Shown: piece after piece, positions 34,746-44,626 of the stretch | How positions within the stretch are numbered: position 1 is the first letter of the stretch | Layout of the letters: each line of letters opens with the position of its first letter | NCBI GenBank assembly: GCA_903927025.1 | Contig: CAIYLG010000022.1 | Location: 62,001-126,000, forward strand | Length of the DNA: 64,000 nt | Reading direction: 5' to 3' | DNA from: an uncultured Armatimonadota bacterium | GTDB lineage: Bacteria > Armatimonadota > Fimbriimonadia > Fimbriimonadales > Fimbriimonadaceae | Program-made: the position numbers and the translations under genes | The notes under the pieces: model-generated | The model's input: only the letters and a program-made list of their open reading frames with translations | Databases searched by the model: none | Told to the model about the DNA's origin: nothing

Positions 34746-36719
34746 ATGCCCCTTCGAATGTGGACGTACGATCTCGCCCGGGAACAGGCACCCACTCTAG
34801 ATCACCTGCGTCGGCTTTGCGATGTCACCCTTGAATCGGGTTACAACGCCTTGGGCCTCTATTTGGAACACAGATTCGCCTATCCGTCAACACCTTGGAG
34901 TCATGGCACAGGCAGTCTCACTCCGGAAATGGTGAGCCAACTTCAAACTGAATACCGAACGCTTGAGATCATCCCCTTCATCAATCTGTTGGGACACGTT
35001 GAGGGCTTTCTCTATACAGAAGAAGGCCGAAAATTTGCAGAGACAAAGTTCGTAGGAATGCAGGCGTGCCCAAGCGACGCTGGCTTTAAAGAGTTAGCGG
35101 CTGGACTGCTTAGCGATTCGCTTGAAGCCTTTACCTCCTCAATCATTCACATCGGAGGTGACGAAACCCAACATCTCGGAGCATGCCCCATTTGTCGAAG
35201 GCGAGTAGCCGAATTCGAATCAAAGATTGGCACAGACGGCAAGGCGAGACTCTTTGGCGAGCACTTTGCCCCGATGCTTCAGCAGGTAACAGATGCAGGA
35301 CGTCGCCCCGCAATTTGGGGAGACATGCTTGCAGAGCACCAGCAGGCAACGGGCTTTATTCCAAAGACAACGCTAATATTTGATTGGCAATACTTTCAGT
35401 CAGCTAGCCGCACGGCATCGCCGTTCCGAACCTCTGGCTTCGACGTGGTCTACTGTCCTACGCTTCATGTTTACAACGCTACTTGGCTCCACCTGCCACA
35501 GAGCGAGAAGAACGTTGTCGAAAATGCCATTAGCTCAGCGCTGGACAAAGCCTACGGCCTTTGTCTCACGACTTGGGAGTGCGATCTCTTTGGGTCGTAT
35601 GAAACGTTATTGCCGGCAATCAAGGCAACCGGCGAAATCTTCTCGAATGCAGAATCCCTTGCTCGTGAAGAAGAAGGGGCAATTCTCGCAGGGCGTCCCA
35701 GCGATCTAATCCTGGATTCAGACAGCCCATCAGAGTCTATTCCCACCGGCATTGCAGATGGCATTCTGAGCGGACTGATGGACAACCTGGCATCTGGAGC
35801 GACGATCCTAATCGGTGCCAAACACATCACGGTTCAGTACGATTCCATGACGCCCCACGTAGACCCTGCTCGTATTCCGGCCGACCCAGGGGCTGAGGCG
35901 ATACAGCGCATCTGCCGGTTGGCATCTCTTGAGGACAGTCGATCGACCGAAAGGAGAACTGGCCAAATCACCGGCGAGTACAAATCAGTGCCGTTCCAGA
36001 TTGAAGTGACTTCGGAACCCGTCGCTACAGGAATGAAACTTCGCCTGGAGATGGAACCGTGGCTTAATTCCACCGCATATTCGCTTGAGCGCAAAGCGGA
36101 CCGATTTCTCAAAGCGTATCTGCGAGAAGGCGAAAACTACGAAGAGTGGGCGCGCCTAATGGGTGTCGACCTCCTGAATGCAGGCGGAAGCTTCCAATTC
36201 ACTGGAATTCGATCTGGTCTCAAATGTCGACTCCTGCTGTACGGCAACCCGTTTCTTGCGTGGCTCCACCATAGCGACGAGTTGTGCGGCCCGACTGGTG
36301 ACGCCGCCTTGAGCATCTTTGAGCGAGGAATTGTCTTCGCTCCCGACGCTTCATCTCGGGGAGCTTCTGACTTTGGAAAAGCGGCTGTCCTGTTTGTTCG
36401 ATTCGCGGAAGAAGCTCACCGGGCCTACGCTCAGCGGCAACCGGGTGCGGCGGCAACGGCGCTGATGCCGTGCCGGCAGATCTTTGAAAACCTGCTTAAA
36501 ATTGCTCGCTCCAATCACCTGAGAATCGGCGGCTCACTCGCAGATATCGAACGATGCCTTATTGCTCGAGAGCATGTCGAACGGGTGATGCGCCGAATAA
36601 AAACCTACGGTGACGGCTCGCTCGGATATTTGCCTTCCTTTGAGATGATTACTCATCCAAATTTCGTGCCGCACGACCAGGGCGCATGGTGGAAGATCAA
36701 CTCTTGGGCAAGAGATTAG
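34746..36719 (+). CDS. GH20-like beta-N-acetylhexosaminidase, cytoplasmic
   Basis: 657 aa, no signal peptide. Residues about 1-330 form a TIM barrel with HIGGDET (D139-E140), the catalytic Asp-Glu pair of GH20 enzymes that use substrate-assisted catalysis. The front of the barrel (YNALGLYLEHRFAYP, IIPFINLLGHVEGFL) matches GH20 as well. The C-terminal 320 residues are all-alpha/beta without a domain I can name. The substrate is probably a beta-linked GlcNAc or GalNAc glycan fragment. Its end overlaps the convergent ruvC gene by 23 bases. Confidence 0.8.
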   Translation: MPLRMWTYDLAREQAPTLDHLRRLCDVTLESGYNALGLYLEHRFAYPSTPWSHGTGSLTPEMVSQLQTEYRTLEIIPFINLLGHVEGFLYTEEGRKFAETKFVGMQACPSDAGFKELAAGLLSDSLEAFTSSIIHIGGDETQHLGACPICRRRVAEFESKIGTDGKARLFGEHFAPMLQQVTDAGRRPAIWGDMLAEHQQATGFIPKTTLIFDWQYFQSASRTASPFRTSGFDVVYCPTLHVYNATWLHLPQSEKNVVENAISSALDKAYGLCLTTWECDLFGSYETLLPAIKATGEIFSNAESLAREEEGAILAGRPSDLILDSDSPSESIPTGIADGILSGLMDNLASGATILIGAKHITVQYDSMTPHVDPARIPADPGAEAIQRICRLASLEDSRSTERRTGQITGEYKSVPFQIEVTSEPVATGMKLRLEMEPWLNSTAYSLERKADRFLKAYLREGENYEEWARLMGVDLLNAGGSFQFTGIRSGLKCRLLLYGNPFLAWLHHSDELCGPTGDAALSIFERGIVFAPDASSRGASDFGKAAVLFVRFAEEAHRAYAQRQPGAAATALMPCRQIFENLLKIARSNHLRIGGSLADIERCLIAREHVERVMRRIKTYGDGSLGYLPSFEMITHPNFVPHDQGAWWKINSWARD

Positions 36720-37197
36720 CCGGGATAGCGGCGCGGCTCCGAAATGCGTGTGTGATCGCAATCGCCAAAGCGTCGGCAACGTCATCTGGCTTTGGCGCTG
36801 TCTGTAGAGACAGAAGTTTTGCAACCATGAACTGAACCTGCTTCTTCTCTGCATTGCCGTTCCCAACGACGCTCTGTTTGATTTCTGGCGGTGAGTATTC
36901 GGTCCAGGGCACCCCTCGGAAGCTGGATGCAAGTAGGATTGAGCCTAGAACCTTGGCCACATCCATTGCGGTTGTTTTGTTCACGGTGAACAGGAGCCGT
37001 TCCGTCACCACTGCGTCTGGCTGATGCTTATCGAAGATGGTTAGAACCTCTTCATGGACGAGGCGAATTCGGTCTGGCAACAGAATCCGGGGGGTTGTGA
37101 TCAGTCCGTACTCGATCGCCTCCAGCCTCGAGCCCTGCCTGCGGACGACACCGTATCCGATCCTTTCTAGGCCTGGGTCGATGCCGAGGATGATCAT
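36697..37197 (-). CDS. ruvC: Holliday junction resolvase RuvC
   Basis: 166 aa, full length. It cuts four-way DNA junctions. All four acidic catalytic residues are seen: D7 in GIDPGL, E66 in VTERLLF, D139 and D142 in DDVADALA. The conserved GNGNAEKKQV region is present. It lies 5' of the CCA-adding enzyme gene's end, on the same strand. No ruvA or ruvB is in the window. Confidence 0.95.
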   Translation of the reverse strand: MIILGIDPGLERIGYGVVRRQGSRLEAIEYGLITTPRILLPDRIRLVHEEVLTIFDKHQPDAVVTERLLFTVNKTTAMDVAKVLGSILLASSFRGVPWTEYSPPEIKQSVVGNGNAEKKQVQFMVAKLLSLQTAPKPDDVADALAIAITHAFRSRAAIPANLLPKS

Positions 37198-37216
37198 GAG
37201 CTTAACTTACCGCCAA

Positions 37217-38614
37217 TCACGCTGGCAATTCTGAGATGACAAGCTCGAGATACTCTTTTGCCTTCTCCCGGTCATCAGGCTGAAGGTCGCCGTCTAAAAC
37301 CTTTTCAAGCAGGTATGCCTTGAGTTTCCCGACCTCTGGTCCCGCGCAGATCCCGGCAATCTGCATGATTTCTTGACCAGAGAGTGGGCTTCTGAGCGAA
37401 GTCACCGGCGTGGCTTCAGATACCGCCTTGAGTTGGTCCCGAATCGGGTCCAAATTGAGTGCCTTCACCCCTGGGCGAAGAGATCGCGAGTCCGCATCCA
37501 CCAAATTGATCAACCGGTCTGAGTCCTCTTCCATGTCACGGAGAAGTCGTCTTCCGGCGGCGGCGGAAAAGACCGGTGAGCTTCCCAAACGCATATGATT
37601 TTTCACCAGGCGAGCAACTTGGAACACCAGTTTCTCTGGAAATTTCAGTCTGCGCAGAATGTCGACTGCCATGCCGCGTCCAACTTCTTCGTGGGTGAAG
37701 AACCTGGTGTTTCCGTCTGCATCAACAAACCGCGTTGGAGGCTTGCCAACATCATGAAGGAGAGCAGCAAACGAGAGGATCAGGTCGTCTGGTCCTACCT
37801 TCTCCAAGACGAGAAGAGTGTGGTCCCAGACATCGAGATGATGGTAGCTTCCCTGCTCGCAGCCCACCATGGGAATCAGCTCCGGCGCAAATTGGCCCAT
37901 TAATCCAAGCCGCATCAAGTCCGACATCGCGGAGGGTGCGGAGGCATCGCAGAGCATTTTAACCAGCTCATCTCGAATTCTCTCGCTGCTGATAATGCTC
38001 AACCGCTCCGCAGTGGCAGCAACCGCCTCATAGAGCCCAGGAACAGGCGTCAGCCCAAATCGCCATCGAAACCGAACGGCGCGGAGCATACGCAGGGGAT
38101 CATCCCGAAATGTGGCGGATGGCTCCAACGGAGTCCGCAAAAGCCCAGAGTGCAAATCGCCGAGTCCCGTACCCAGAATGTCACTCAACTCGCCAGTGTG
38201 CAGATTTTGCCTGAGGGTGTTGAGTGTGAAATCTCGGCGCTCGGCGTCCTCTAGGTAGGAAGCCGCTTGCACCTCTGGCTTACGCGAGTCTTCCGAGTAA
38301 CTCTCTCTGCGAGCGGTGACGATTTCAATATCGCAGCCGCGCACACGGGCGAGGGCTGTGCCAAACCTCTCATAGACCACCGGCTCAATATCCGAGATGC
38401 CACGCTCTCGCAGCAATTGGGCGAGTTCTGAGGACGAACCTCGGGTAACCAAGTCGAAGTCGTCTTTCTGCGGTCTACCTAGGAGCGTGTCCCGAACGGC
38501 ACCTCCAACCAGCCAGAGGTCCCCCTCGAAAGGGCTCCCCGCAGTAACTTGGCGTATGGATTCGAGCGCTGGATGCATGGCGAATGGGGCTGACCTAAAG
38601 CGACGAAGCGCCAT
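37217..38614 (-). CDS. cca: CCA-adding tRNA nucleotidyltransferase with HD domain
   Basis: 465 aa; a start at 38578 (MHPALESIRQ) is an alternative, 12 codons later. The N-terminal class II nucleotidyltransferase head has WLVGGAVRD, the metal pair in DDFDL, ERRDFTLNT and RDDPLRMLRAVRF. An HD hydrolase domain follows, with HHLDVWDHT and LLHDVGKP. Class II enzymes add CCA to the 3' end of tRNA; the HD part gives phosphatase or phosphodiesterase activity in some members. A poly(A) polymerase role cannot be fully excluded. It is followed by ruvC on the same strand and preceded closely by pepC. Confidence 0.9.
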   Translation of the reverse strand: MALRRFRSAPFAMHPALESIRQVTAGSPFEGDLWLVGGAVRDTLLGRPQKDDFDLVTRGSSSELAQLLRERGISDIEPVVYERFGTALARVRGCDIEIVTARRESYSEDSRKPEVQAASYLEDAERRDFTLNTLRQNLHTGELSDILGTGLGDLHSGLLRTPLEPSATFRDDPLRMLRAVRFRWRFGLTPVPGLYEAVAATAERLSIISSERIRDELVKMLCDASAPSAMSDLMRLGLMGQFAPELIPMVGCEQGSYHHLDVWDHTLLVLEKVGPDDLILSFAALLHDVGKPPTRFVDADGNTRFFTHEEVGRGMAVDILRRLKFPEKLVFQVARLVKNHMRLGSSPVFSAAAGRRLLRDMEEDSDRLINLVDADSRSLRPGVKALNLDPIRDQLKAVSEATPVTSLRSPLSGQEIMQIAGICAGPEVGKLKAYLLEKVLDGDLQPDDREKAKEYLELVISELPA

Positions 38615-38629
38615 TACAGTCAGCCCATT

Positions 38630-39994
38630 CTACATCGCCAAACTTCCCATCGGATCCCAAGGTTCTAGCTCGACCGGGGCATCGGAAAGAGCCTTCAAGA
38701 TCTCGGCAGGCACATGACTCTTGTGCACAACGACTTCATAATTGAATTCATCGAACCAGGCATCGCTCATCTGGAAGAAGCCCTTGTCTCCCACTTTTTC
38801 GCTCCAAGAGTTCTCTACTCGCCACTTGATCGATTGGCCGTCCTCACCGATATCCACGCCCGTAAACACCATTGCATGGGTCATTAGAGAATCGCCATAG
38901 TCGAGTCTCTCCGACTTGGACATCCCTTTATCGCTTCCATAGACCAAGCTAAAGTCGAACATCTCCATGTCCATCGTGCCGAGATCCTTCTCAAGGAACT
39001 TGCCAACATCACAGCCGAACCACACAGAGTCCCCAGCCTTGATCTGCTTGATGGCCGCCTCTTTGATAATGGGCAGTTCAACGTTGAGATACTCGACGGC
39101 CTTTCCGCCAGAGACATTTCCCAAGAATTGAACCGTGTAGGTTGTATTGAAAGGATGGGCGGGCCGGGGATCATGGATCAGGCAAACCATGTCTCTGAGG
39201 TCATATCCCACATATTTGGAATAGAACTCCTTTGGCGTCATCGTGCCGGCGCGGTGGAAACCCTTCTCACGATCCCTCCACTGCCAATCAAACTGCGTTG
39301 GAGGTTCGCCAAGGTGGATACACAGCATTCGATAGACCTCAGCCATCTGCCGATGCTTCATCTCTTTTAGGTCCTCTATGGAGGTCCCGCCTGCGGCAGA
39401 TTTACGAAGCAGGCACGCGAACTCTCTGAGTTTGCCGGTGATGTGCTCGTTCATCTGACCGGTGCTGGAGCTCGATTCTGTCTCCGGCATAATTGCCTTC
39501 GGCACGATTCCGTACTTTTCAATAAGGTTGACGAACATATCCCATTGCCCGCCATCTTGAATCGGGTTTGCCAAAAGATGATTGAGAAGTCGGCTGCCGA
39601 CCTTTTCATCCAATGTCACGAGAATGCTTTCAAGGAAGTAGTTGGCCTTTTCAAGCTTGTCCCAAAACATCGTGTAGTTCTGGGATAGTTCGAAGCCCTC
39701 CGACAAGTTCATCGCCTGCTGGGCTTTCGACCGGAAGGTGTTGAGCGCGGCAAACATCCAGCACCTGCCGCTTCCCTTCTGTGAGGTTGCCGGATTTTCA
39801 GCCAGGTGATGACTGAATGAGTTGTCAACCAGGGCAGAGCGTCTTCGGTTGGTCGCGATTTTGTTGACGGGTGTCGTGCAAACCGCATTCATCGCTTGAC
39901 GATTGCTGGGAGAAGAATCGAAAGCAATTTGATAGCTTGCGAGGTCAGAGGCGGTGATTTCACCGGTGTCCGGTCGGACAGAGGTTGCGGCCAT
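38630..39994 (-). CDS. pepC: Aminopeptidase C / bleomycin hydrolase (C1B)
   Basis: 454 aa, the usual length. A cysteine peptidase of the papain-like C1B family that forms a hexameric barrel and removes N-terminal amino acids in the cytoplasm. The catalytic C78 is in GSGRCWMFA, the His is in LMTHAMVFTGV, and the Asn is in WRVENSWSE. No signal peptide. It lies 15 bases upstream of the CCA-adding gene on the same strand. Confidence 0.93.
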   Translation of the reverse strand: MAATSVRPDTGEITASDLASYQIAFDSSPSNRQAMNAVCTTPVNKIATNRRRSALVDNSFSHHLAENPATSQKGSGRCWMFAALNTFRSKAQQAMNLSEGFELSQNYTMFWDKLEKANYFLESILVTLDEKVGSRLLNHLLANPIQDGGQWDMFVNLIEKYGIVPKAIMPETESSSSTGQMNEHITGKLREFACLLRKSAAGGTSIEDLKEMKHRQMAEVYRMLCIHLGEPPTQFDWQWRDREKGFHRAGTMTPKEFYSKYVGYDLRDMVCLIHDPRPAHPFNTTYTVQFLGNVSGGKAVEYLNVELPIIKEAAIKQIKAGDSVWFGCDVGKFLEKDLGTMDMEMFDFSLVYGSDKGMSKSERLDYGDSLMTHAMVFTGVDIGEDGQSIKWRVENSWSEKVGDKGFFQMSDAWFDEFNYEVVVHKSHVPAEILKALSDAPVELEPWDPMGSLAM

Positions 39995-40345
39995 GGCTAA
40001 TCATATACACTTCAAGGCTCATTGTTTACTCTTTGCAACACGACTCCCAAAATTTAGTGATGAATATGGTCCAAACGGTCCAACCGCAACGATTCAACGC
40101 CCCACGGGTGAACACGAGGGATTCCGCAATGGTCCCAATCTGTGTCGATGGTCGGCACCCTGAACCAGTCTTTCGACCCAACAGCGAGTTGAGGCAAGAA
40201 TGCTGTGATATACCTCCATCGGCTGGCATGGTTTCGATAAACTGCGTGAAGGTCTCGGCGCAGAGAAGCAAATGCCTGCCTACGAAAAGGCGGATTTTTA
40301 GCAATGCTGACAATGGATCGAATAGGCAACCCAAAGGACTCAAAG
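39995..40345. other. About 350-base divergent intergenic region
   Basis: It sits between pepC (minus) and the HD-GYP gene (plus) and must contain both promoters. Open frames here lack coding character and are not called. I see no clear inverted repeat or known RNA. Confidence 0.45.
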
Positions 40346-41380
40346 ATGCGGACCTCTAATAGTTGGGAATTCCCCAATGCAAAGATACTGGTCATTGACG
40401 ACACCGAGCAAAACTTAAACCTTGCTCGCCAAGTCCTGAACATGGCCGGCTATACAGATGTGCGCATTCTGCAAGATCCGCGACTTGCCGTCGATGCAAT
40501 CACGATCAACGGTCCAGACTTAGTACTGCTCGACCTCCACATGCCCTACATGGATGGGTATGAAGTGATGGAGAAGGTCCAGAAGCGAATGGCGCCGGAC
40601 TCGTTCCTCCCCATTCTCGTCTGCTCATCAGACACATCGGCTGAAGCCAGAGAAAGAGCACTGAAGCTGGGCGCAAATGATTTTATCGTGAAGCCATACG
40701 ATAAGACGGAGATGCTCCTGCGCGTCCGCAACTTCATTCGGATGCGATACATGCATCTCGCGATTCACGACGAAAATGTGGCTCTGGAGGCGCGCGTTCG
40801 TCGCCGCACCCAGGAACTCATGCAGGCCCGTGCAGAGGCACTGGACTGCCTTGCCAGAGCTCTTGAGTACCGCGACGACTCCACCGGCGGTCACACGCGG
40901 CGCGTAGGAGAAATGAGCGCCCAAATCGCCCGGGCGATGCATCTGGACGAGTACGACATCGATGTGATTCGAATTGCGGCCCCCCTCCACGATCTTGGAA
41001 AGATTGGCATTCCTGATGAACTGCTTCTCAAGAAAGAGCAGTACACGCCTGAAGACAGGCAGATCATGCAGAAGCACACGATCCTTGGAGAGACGATCAT
41101 TGGAGACTGCACTTCTCCAGTTCTCAAGGAAGTTAAAGAGATTGCACTTCACCACCACGAGAAGTGGGATGGCACCGGATATCCGCATGGCTTGAAAGGT
41201 GAGGAAATCCCAATCGCATGCCGGATCGTGGCACTGGCCGACATATACGACGCATTGACCCACACACGACCCTATAAGTCAGCGTGGACCAAGGAAGACG
41301 CAATCAAGGAGATCAGGCACCTTCGCGGCACTCACTTTGACCCCGAGGTTGTGGACGCCTTCTTGCGAATCTACGGCTAG
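40346..41380 (+). CDS. Response regulator with HD-GYP phosphodiesterase domain
   Basis: 344 aa from ATG 40346 (AAAGGA 9 bases upstream); ATG 40304 would add 14 residues. The receiver domain spans residues 12-135 (IDDTEQN pair, phospho-acceptor D63 in LLDLHMP, invariant K in VKPYDK). The HD-GYP domain follows (HTRRVG, HDLGKIG, then HHHEKWDGTGYP), with all metal and GYP residues intact, so it should hydrolyse cyclic di-GMP. No sensor kinase is adjacent. The neighbouring exopolysaccharide genes would be a natural target of c-di-GMP changes, but that is inference. Confidence 0.92.
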   Translation: MRTSNSWEFPNAKILVIDDTEQNLNLARQVLNMAGYTDVRILQDPRLAVDAITINGPDLVLLDLHMPYMDGYEVMEKVQKRMAPDSFLPILVCSSDTSAEARERALKLGANDFIVKPYDKTEMLLRVRNFIRMRYMHLAIHDENVALEARVRRRTQELMQARAEALDCLARALEYRDDSTGGHTRRVGEMSAQIARAMHLDEYDIDVIRIAAPLHDLGKIGIPDELLLKKEQYTPEDRQIMQKHTILGETIIGDCTSPVLKEVKEIALHHHEKWDGTGYPHGLKGEEIPIACRIVALADIYDALTHTRPYKSAWTKEDAIKEIRHLRGTHFDPEVVDAFLRIYG

Positions 41381-41485
41381 TAGTTCAACCGGGCGGTCGC
41401 AAGACCTGAGACCTGAACCGAAGTCAGAAGCGTGCACGTCCCTACCGGTATTGGCTTGCATGAGTGAGCCTAGGAGGTTCTAGAA

Positions 41486-41827
41486 TTGGATAAAAATGCC
41501 TTATCATCACTTGGGCTACTGATGCCCATGGCATTGGCCTTCTACGTGCTGGGGGCCATTCCCCTGTTCACCATGGCCAAGAAGATCGGCTCGCCGAACG
41601 CATGGTTTGCGTTCGTCCCGATCCTCAATATGGTGCTGATGCTGGAGATCGCTGGAAAGGAACTCTGGTGGATCCTGCTGATGTTTGTGCCATGCGTCAA
41701 CGTGGTTGTGATCGCAATCGTCTGGATGGGGATTGCCGAGGCTATGGACAAGCCGAGCTGGCTCGGACTGTTGATGTTTGTCCCCGGCCTCAACTTTCTG
41801 CTCCCGTTCTATCTAGCCTTTGGCTAA
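41486..41827 (+). CDS. Small DUF5684-type membrane protein
   Basis: 113 aa from a TTG start, supported by AGGAGG ending 7 bases upstream. Four hydrophobic segments: MPMALAFYVLGAIPLFTMA, NAWFAFVPILNMVLMLEIA, LWWILLMFVPCVNVVVIAIV and WLGLLMFVPGLNFLLPFYLA. The repeated W-F/L-x-x-x-P-x-x-N pattern is typical of DUF5684-like proteins. Function unknown. Confidence 0.8.
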   Translation: MDKNALSSLGLLMPMALAFYVLGAIPLFTMAKKIGSPNAWFAFVPILNMVLMLEIAGKELWWILLMFVPCVNVVVIAIVWMGIAEAMDKPSWLGLLMFVPGLNFLLPFYLAFG

Positions 41828-41874
41828 AACAGCCTTTGTCAGATAAAAACTAAAAACCAGGGCAAAAGAAATTC

Positions 41875-41910
41875 GTTCTCTCAGCCGACAAATCTATCGA
41901 CTGAGAGAAC
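41875..41910 (+). promoter_or_regulatory. Hairpin covering the ribosome-binding region of the next small gene
   Basis: GTTCTCTCAG (41875-41884) pairs perfectly with CTGAGAGAAC (41901-41910) around a 16-base loop. The GAGAG in the 3' arm is the best ribosome-binding candidate for the ATG at 41916. A folded leader would hide it. It may also end the preceding transcript, but there is no T run. Confidence 0.45.
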
Positions 41911-41915
41911 AGAAC

Positions 41916-42134
41916 ATGACGATTCGACTCACACAATCGACCGGATACATGCGACCCGTGGAAGATATGCTTCCCGACGAGACTTTGCCAAGAGTAGGGG
42001 ATATCATTCCGCTGAACGTTCCCCCGTTCGTTGGCCATTTTAGAGTTGACGAAATCGAGCCGCCGATGACTGGAGACAATCCCCATCGATCGATTCCACT
42101 GATTTACGTTCACAACATGTACCGCGAGTACTGA
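41916..42134 (+). CDS. Small hypothetical protein
   Basis: 72 aa from ATG 41916, polar with Pro-rich segments (LPRVGDIIPLNVPPFVGHFRV) and an aromatic tail. No known domain and no membrane segment. Its coding character looks plausible, and the ribosome site is within a hairpin. The call is moderate because nothing but frame and composition supports it. Confidence 0.5.
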   Translation: MTIRLTQSTGYMRPVEDMLPDETLPRVGDIIPLNVPPFVGHFRVDEIEPPMTGDNPHRSIPLIYVHNMYREY

Positions 42135-42238
42135 AGCACCGGCCTTGCCTTCAGACTGCAAATGTGTGCCCAGCCGGCAGAGAATATGTCGGTAAAGCTC
42201 ATACTCGAGCTATGTGCGGCTAATATTCCATTAGGAGC

Positions 42239-44626
42239 ATGCCTGCTAAAGCTCGTCCCATACGTTCTCTTGCGGTACTCAGCGGTTCGCTGATTGTCAT
42301 GGCCTGTATCGCGATCGTACCAAGCACCTCGCAACAGTCCAAACCAAAGCCAAAACCGCCTGGTCAAATTGAATTTGAATCCCGTTGCGCTCCTTGCCAC
42401 GGCATAAACGGTCAGGGAGGCAAAGCTGATCCCGATTCTTTAGCGGGCACTCTGAGCGAAAAGGAACTCGCGGCCTTCATCAGCAGATCCATGCCACCTG
42501 GCTCTAAGAAGTGTCCCGCGCCGATTGCCGCTAAGATATCGAGCTATATCCACGACGCGTTCTATTCTCCTGCAGCACGCAAAAAGCTAGTGGATAGGTT
42601 GGGGTCCAAGCCTCAGCCCCCACAGCCTGCCGCACTTACTCGCTTAACGGTCCGTCAGTTTAAGAACGCACTGTCTGACCTCATTTCTGGTTTCCATAGT
42701 GCCATTCCGAACTCCGCAGATCACGGTCTAACGGGTGACTATTACAAGGGGCGCTCTCGAGACCAGGCCAGCCGTCTGATTCATCGCATTGACCCCGAAG
42801 TGCGCTTCGAATTTGGCACCGAGGCACCCGCAAAGACTGGCTTTGACGCCAACAATTTCTCTATCTCCTGGCAGGGGAGTGTTCTCGCACCCGATACTGG
42901 CGAGTACGAGTTCAGCATTCATAGCAAATTCTCATGCCAGTTGTGGATCAACGAGGGCAGGTATCCGGTGGTGGATGGAGAGGTGCGGTCAGCCGGCGAT
43001 CCTGACCCTAAAGGGAGTATCACTCTTCTCGGCGGGCGCGCCTACACCATTCGGATGGTTTTCACGAAGGCGACTCAAGGAGTGGCCGATGTGGATAAAA
43101 AGAATCCAAAGCCGATCACCCCATCCTATGTTTCCCTCCAGTGGCAACGGCCCCTCCATGCCACCGAAGCCATACCAACTCAGTTCCTATTCCCCGACAC
43201 CAGCCCCAAGATCTATATCGATGGCACCAAGTTTCCGCCGGATGATCGAAGCATGGGGTTTGAACGAGGCACTTCGGTTTCGCGCGAATGGGATGATGCG
43301 ACAACGGCAGCGGCTCTAGAAGCTGGACGATATGTCTCCAAGAATATTCCTGAGCTCACAGGAATTCAGGACGGGGACAAGGATCGCGTTGATCGGCTGA
43401 AGACGTACTGCAGAGGACTGCTGGAACGAGCCTTTCGGCGGCCTCTCACTAACGAAGTCGAGCAGATCTATATCAACAAACAGTTTTCCGCAGCGCCCAC
43501 TCCTGAGGCGGCTGTCCAACGAGTGTTGGTCCTTGCCCTCAAGTCTCCAAGATTTCTCTATCGTGAGATCGGAGGGAGTCAGATCGACTCGTACCGAGTA
43601 GCCAGTGACCTCTCCTTTGGGCTATGGGATTCACTGCCAGACCCAGAGTTGAGAAGAGTCGCCGCTTCCGGGGAGCTGATGAATCGCGATCAGATCAAAC
43701 GACAGGCGGAGCGAATGGTCTCTGACAATCGCTCTTGGAACAAAGTCCGGCAATTTCTGCTCCAGTGGCTCAAAGTGGATGAAGTCCCTGACTTGATTAA
43801 GGACAAGAAACACTATCCATTCTTCAATGAATCGTTCGCCTCTGACTTGCGAACCTCACTTGAGCTGTATCTCCAGAGTGAGGCATGGGATGGAGCTTCC
43901 GATTTTCGCAAGCTGATGGCGGATGATGTGGAATTCCTCAACGGAAGGCTGTCTCAAGTCTACGGCGGCGGACTTCCCGCTGAATCGGGATTCAAGGCAG
44001 TCTCACCCGATGCGGATCATCGAGCCGGAGTCCTGACTCAGCCTTATCTGCTTTCTAGGTTCGCCTATTACGACGGAAGTTCACCTATTCACCGAGGAGT
44101 GCTGGTGATGCGTAACATGCTGGGAAGGATTCTCAACCCTCCGCCAGCCGCGTTTGCACCGCTAGCGGCAAGTGCCCACCCTAATCTGACGACGCGCCAA
44201 CGTGTCGCCCTTCAAACCAAGCCAGAGTTCTGCAACCAGTGCCATGGCAAGATCAATCCTCTCGGCTTTGTATTCGAGCGATTTGATGCTGCCGGCAGGG
44301 TCCGGAGAGACGATAACGGCCACCCTGTCGACGAGACTGGGTTTTACAAGAGCAAGGACGGCAAAGTCGAAACGTTTGCCAATGCCAGGGCGATGGCGAC
44401 TTACATCGCAACAAGCGAAGACTCACAGACTGCATTTGTGGAGAAGCTATTCCTCAACGTTGCAAAACGGCCAGCTTCAGCTTTTGGATCAAAAAAACTA
44501 TGGGACCTGAAACAGTCTTTTGCAGAAAACCAATATAGTATTCGTAGTCTAGTCACCGCGATGGCGTGTGTTGCGGCGATGCCTCCCGATAGTGTTCCCC
44601 CCACATCACGGTTGAATCACCCATGA
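42239..44626 (+). CDS. DUF1592/DUF1588/DUF1585-type exported cytochrome with inserted PA14-like domain
   Basis: 795 aa. The N-terminus has a signal segment ([17 protein letters not shown]), then a haem motif CAPCHG in a cytochrome-c domain. Residues about 165-310 resemble a PA14 sandwich ([19 protein letters not shown]), a carbohydrate-binding type. The later part has DUF1592 ([34 protein letters not shown]), DUF1588 ([15 protein letters not shown]) and DUF1585, with a second [13 protein letters not shown]. Family members are widespread in Planctomycetes and always neighbour DUF1552 proteins, as here. An extracytoplasmic redox or glycan-linked role is inferred. The next gene overlaps by four bases. 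Confidence 0.85.
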   Translation: MPAKARPIRSLAVLSGSLIVMACIAIVPSTSQQSKPKPKPPGQIEFESRCAPCHGINGQGGKADPDSLAGTLSEKELAAFISRSMPPGSKKCPAPIAAKISSYIHDAFYSPAARKKLVDRLGSKPQPPQPAALTRLTVRQFKNALSDLISGFHSAIPNSADHGLTGDYYKGRSRDQASRLIHRIDPEVRFEFGTEAPAKTGFDANNFSISWQGSVLAPDTGEYEFSIHSKFSCQLWINEGRYPVVDGEVRSAGDPDPKGSITLLGGRAYTIRMVFTKATQGVADVDKKNPKPITPSYVSLQWQRPLHATEAIPTQFLFPDTSPKIYIDGTKFPPDDRSMGFERGTSVSREWDDATTAAALEAGRYVSKNIPELTGIQDGDKDRVDRLKTYCRGLLERAFRRPLTNEVEQIYINKQFSAAPTPEAAVQRVLVLALKSPRFLYREIGGSQIDSYRVASDLSFGLWDSLPDPELRRVAASGELMNRDQIKRQAERMVSDNRSWNKVRQFLLQWLKVDEVPDLIKDKKHYPFFNESFASDLRTSLELYLQSEAWDGASDFRKLMADDVEFLNGRLSQVYGGGLPAESGFKAVSPDADHRAGVLTQPYLLSRFAYYDGSSPIHRGVLVMRNMLGRILNPPPAAFAPLAASAHPNLTTRQRVALQTKPEFCNQCHGKINPLGFVFERFDAAGRVRRDDNGHPVDETGFYKSKDGKVETFANARAMATYIATSEDSQTAFVEKLFLNVAKRPASAFGSKKLWDLKQSFAENQYSIRSLVTAMACVAAMPPDSVPPTSRLNHP

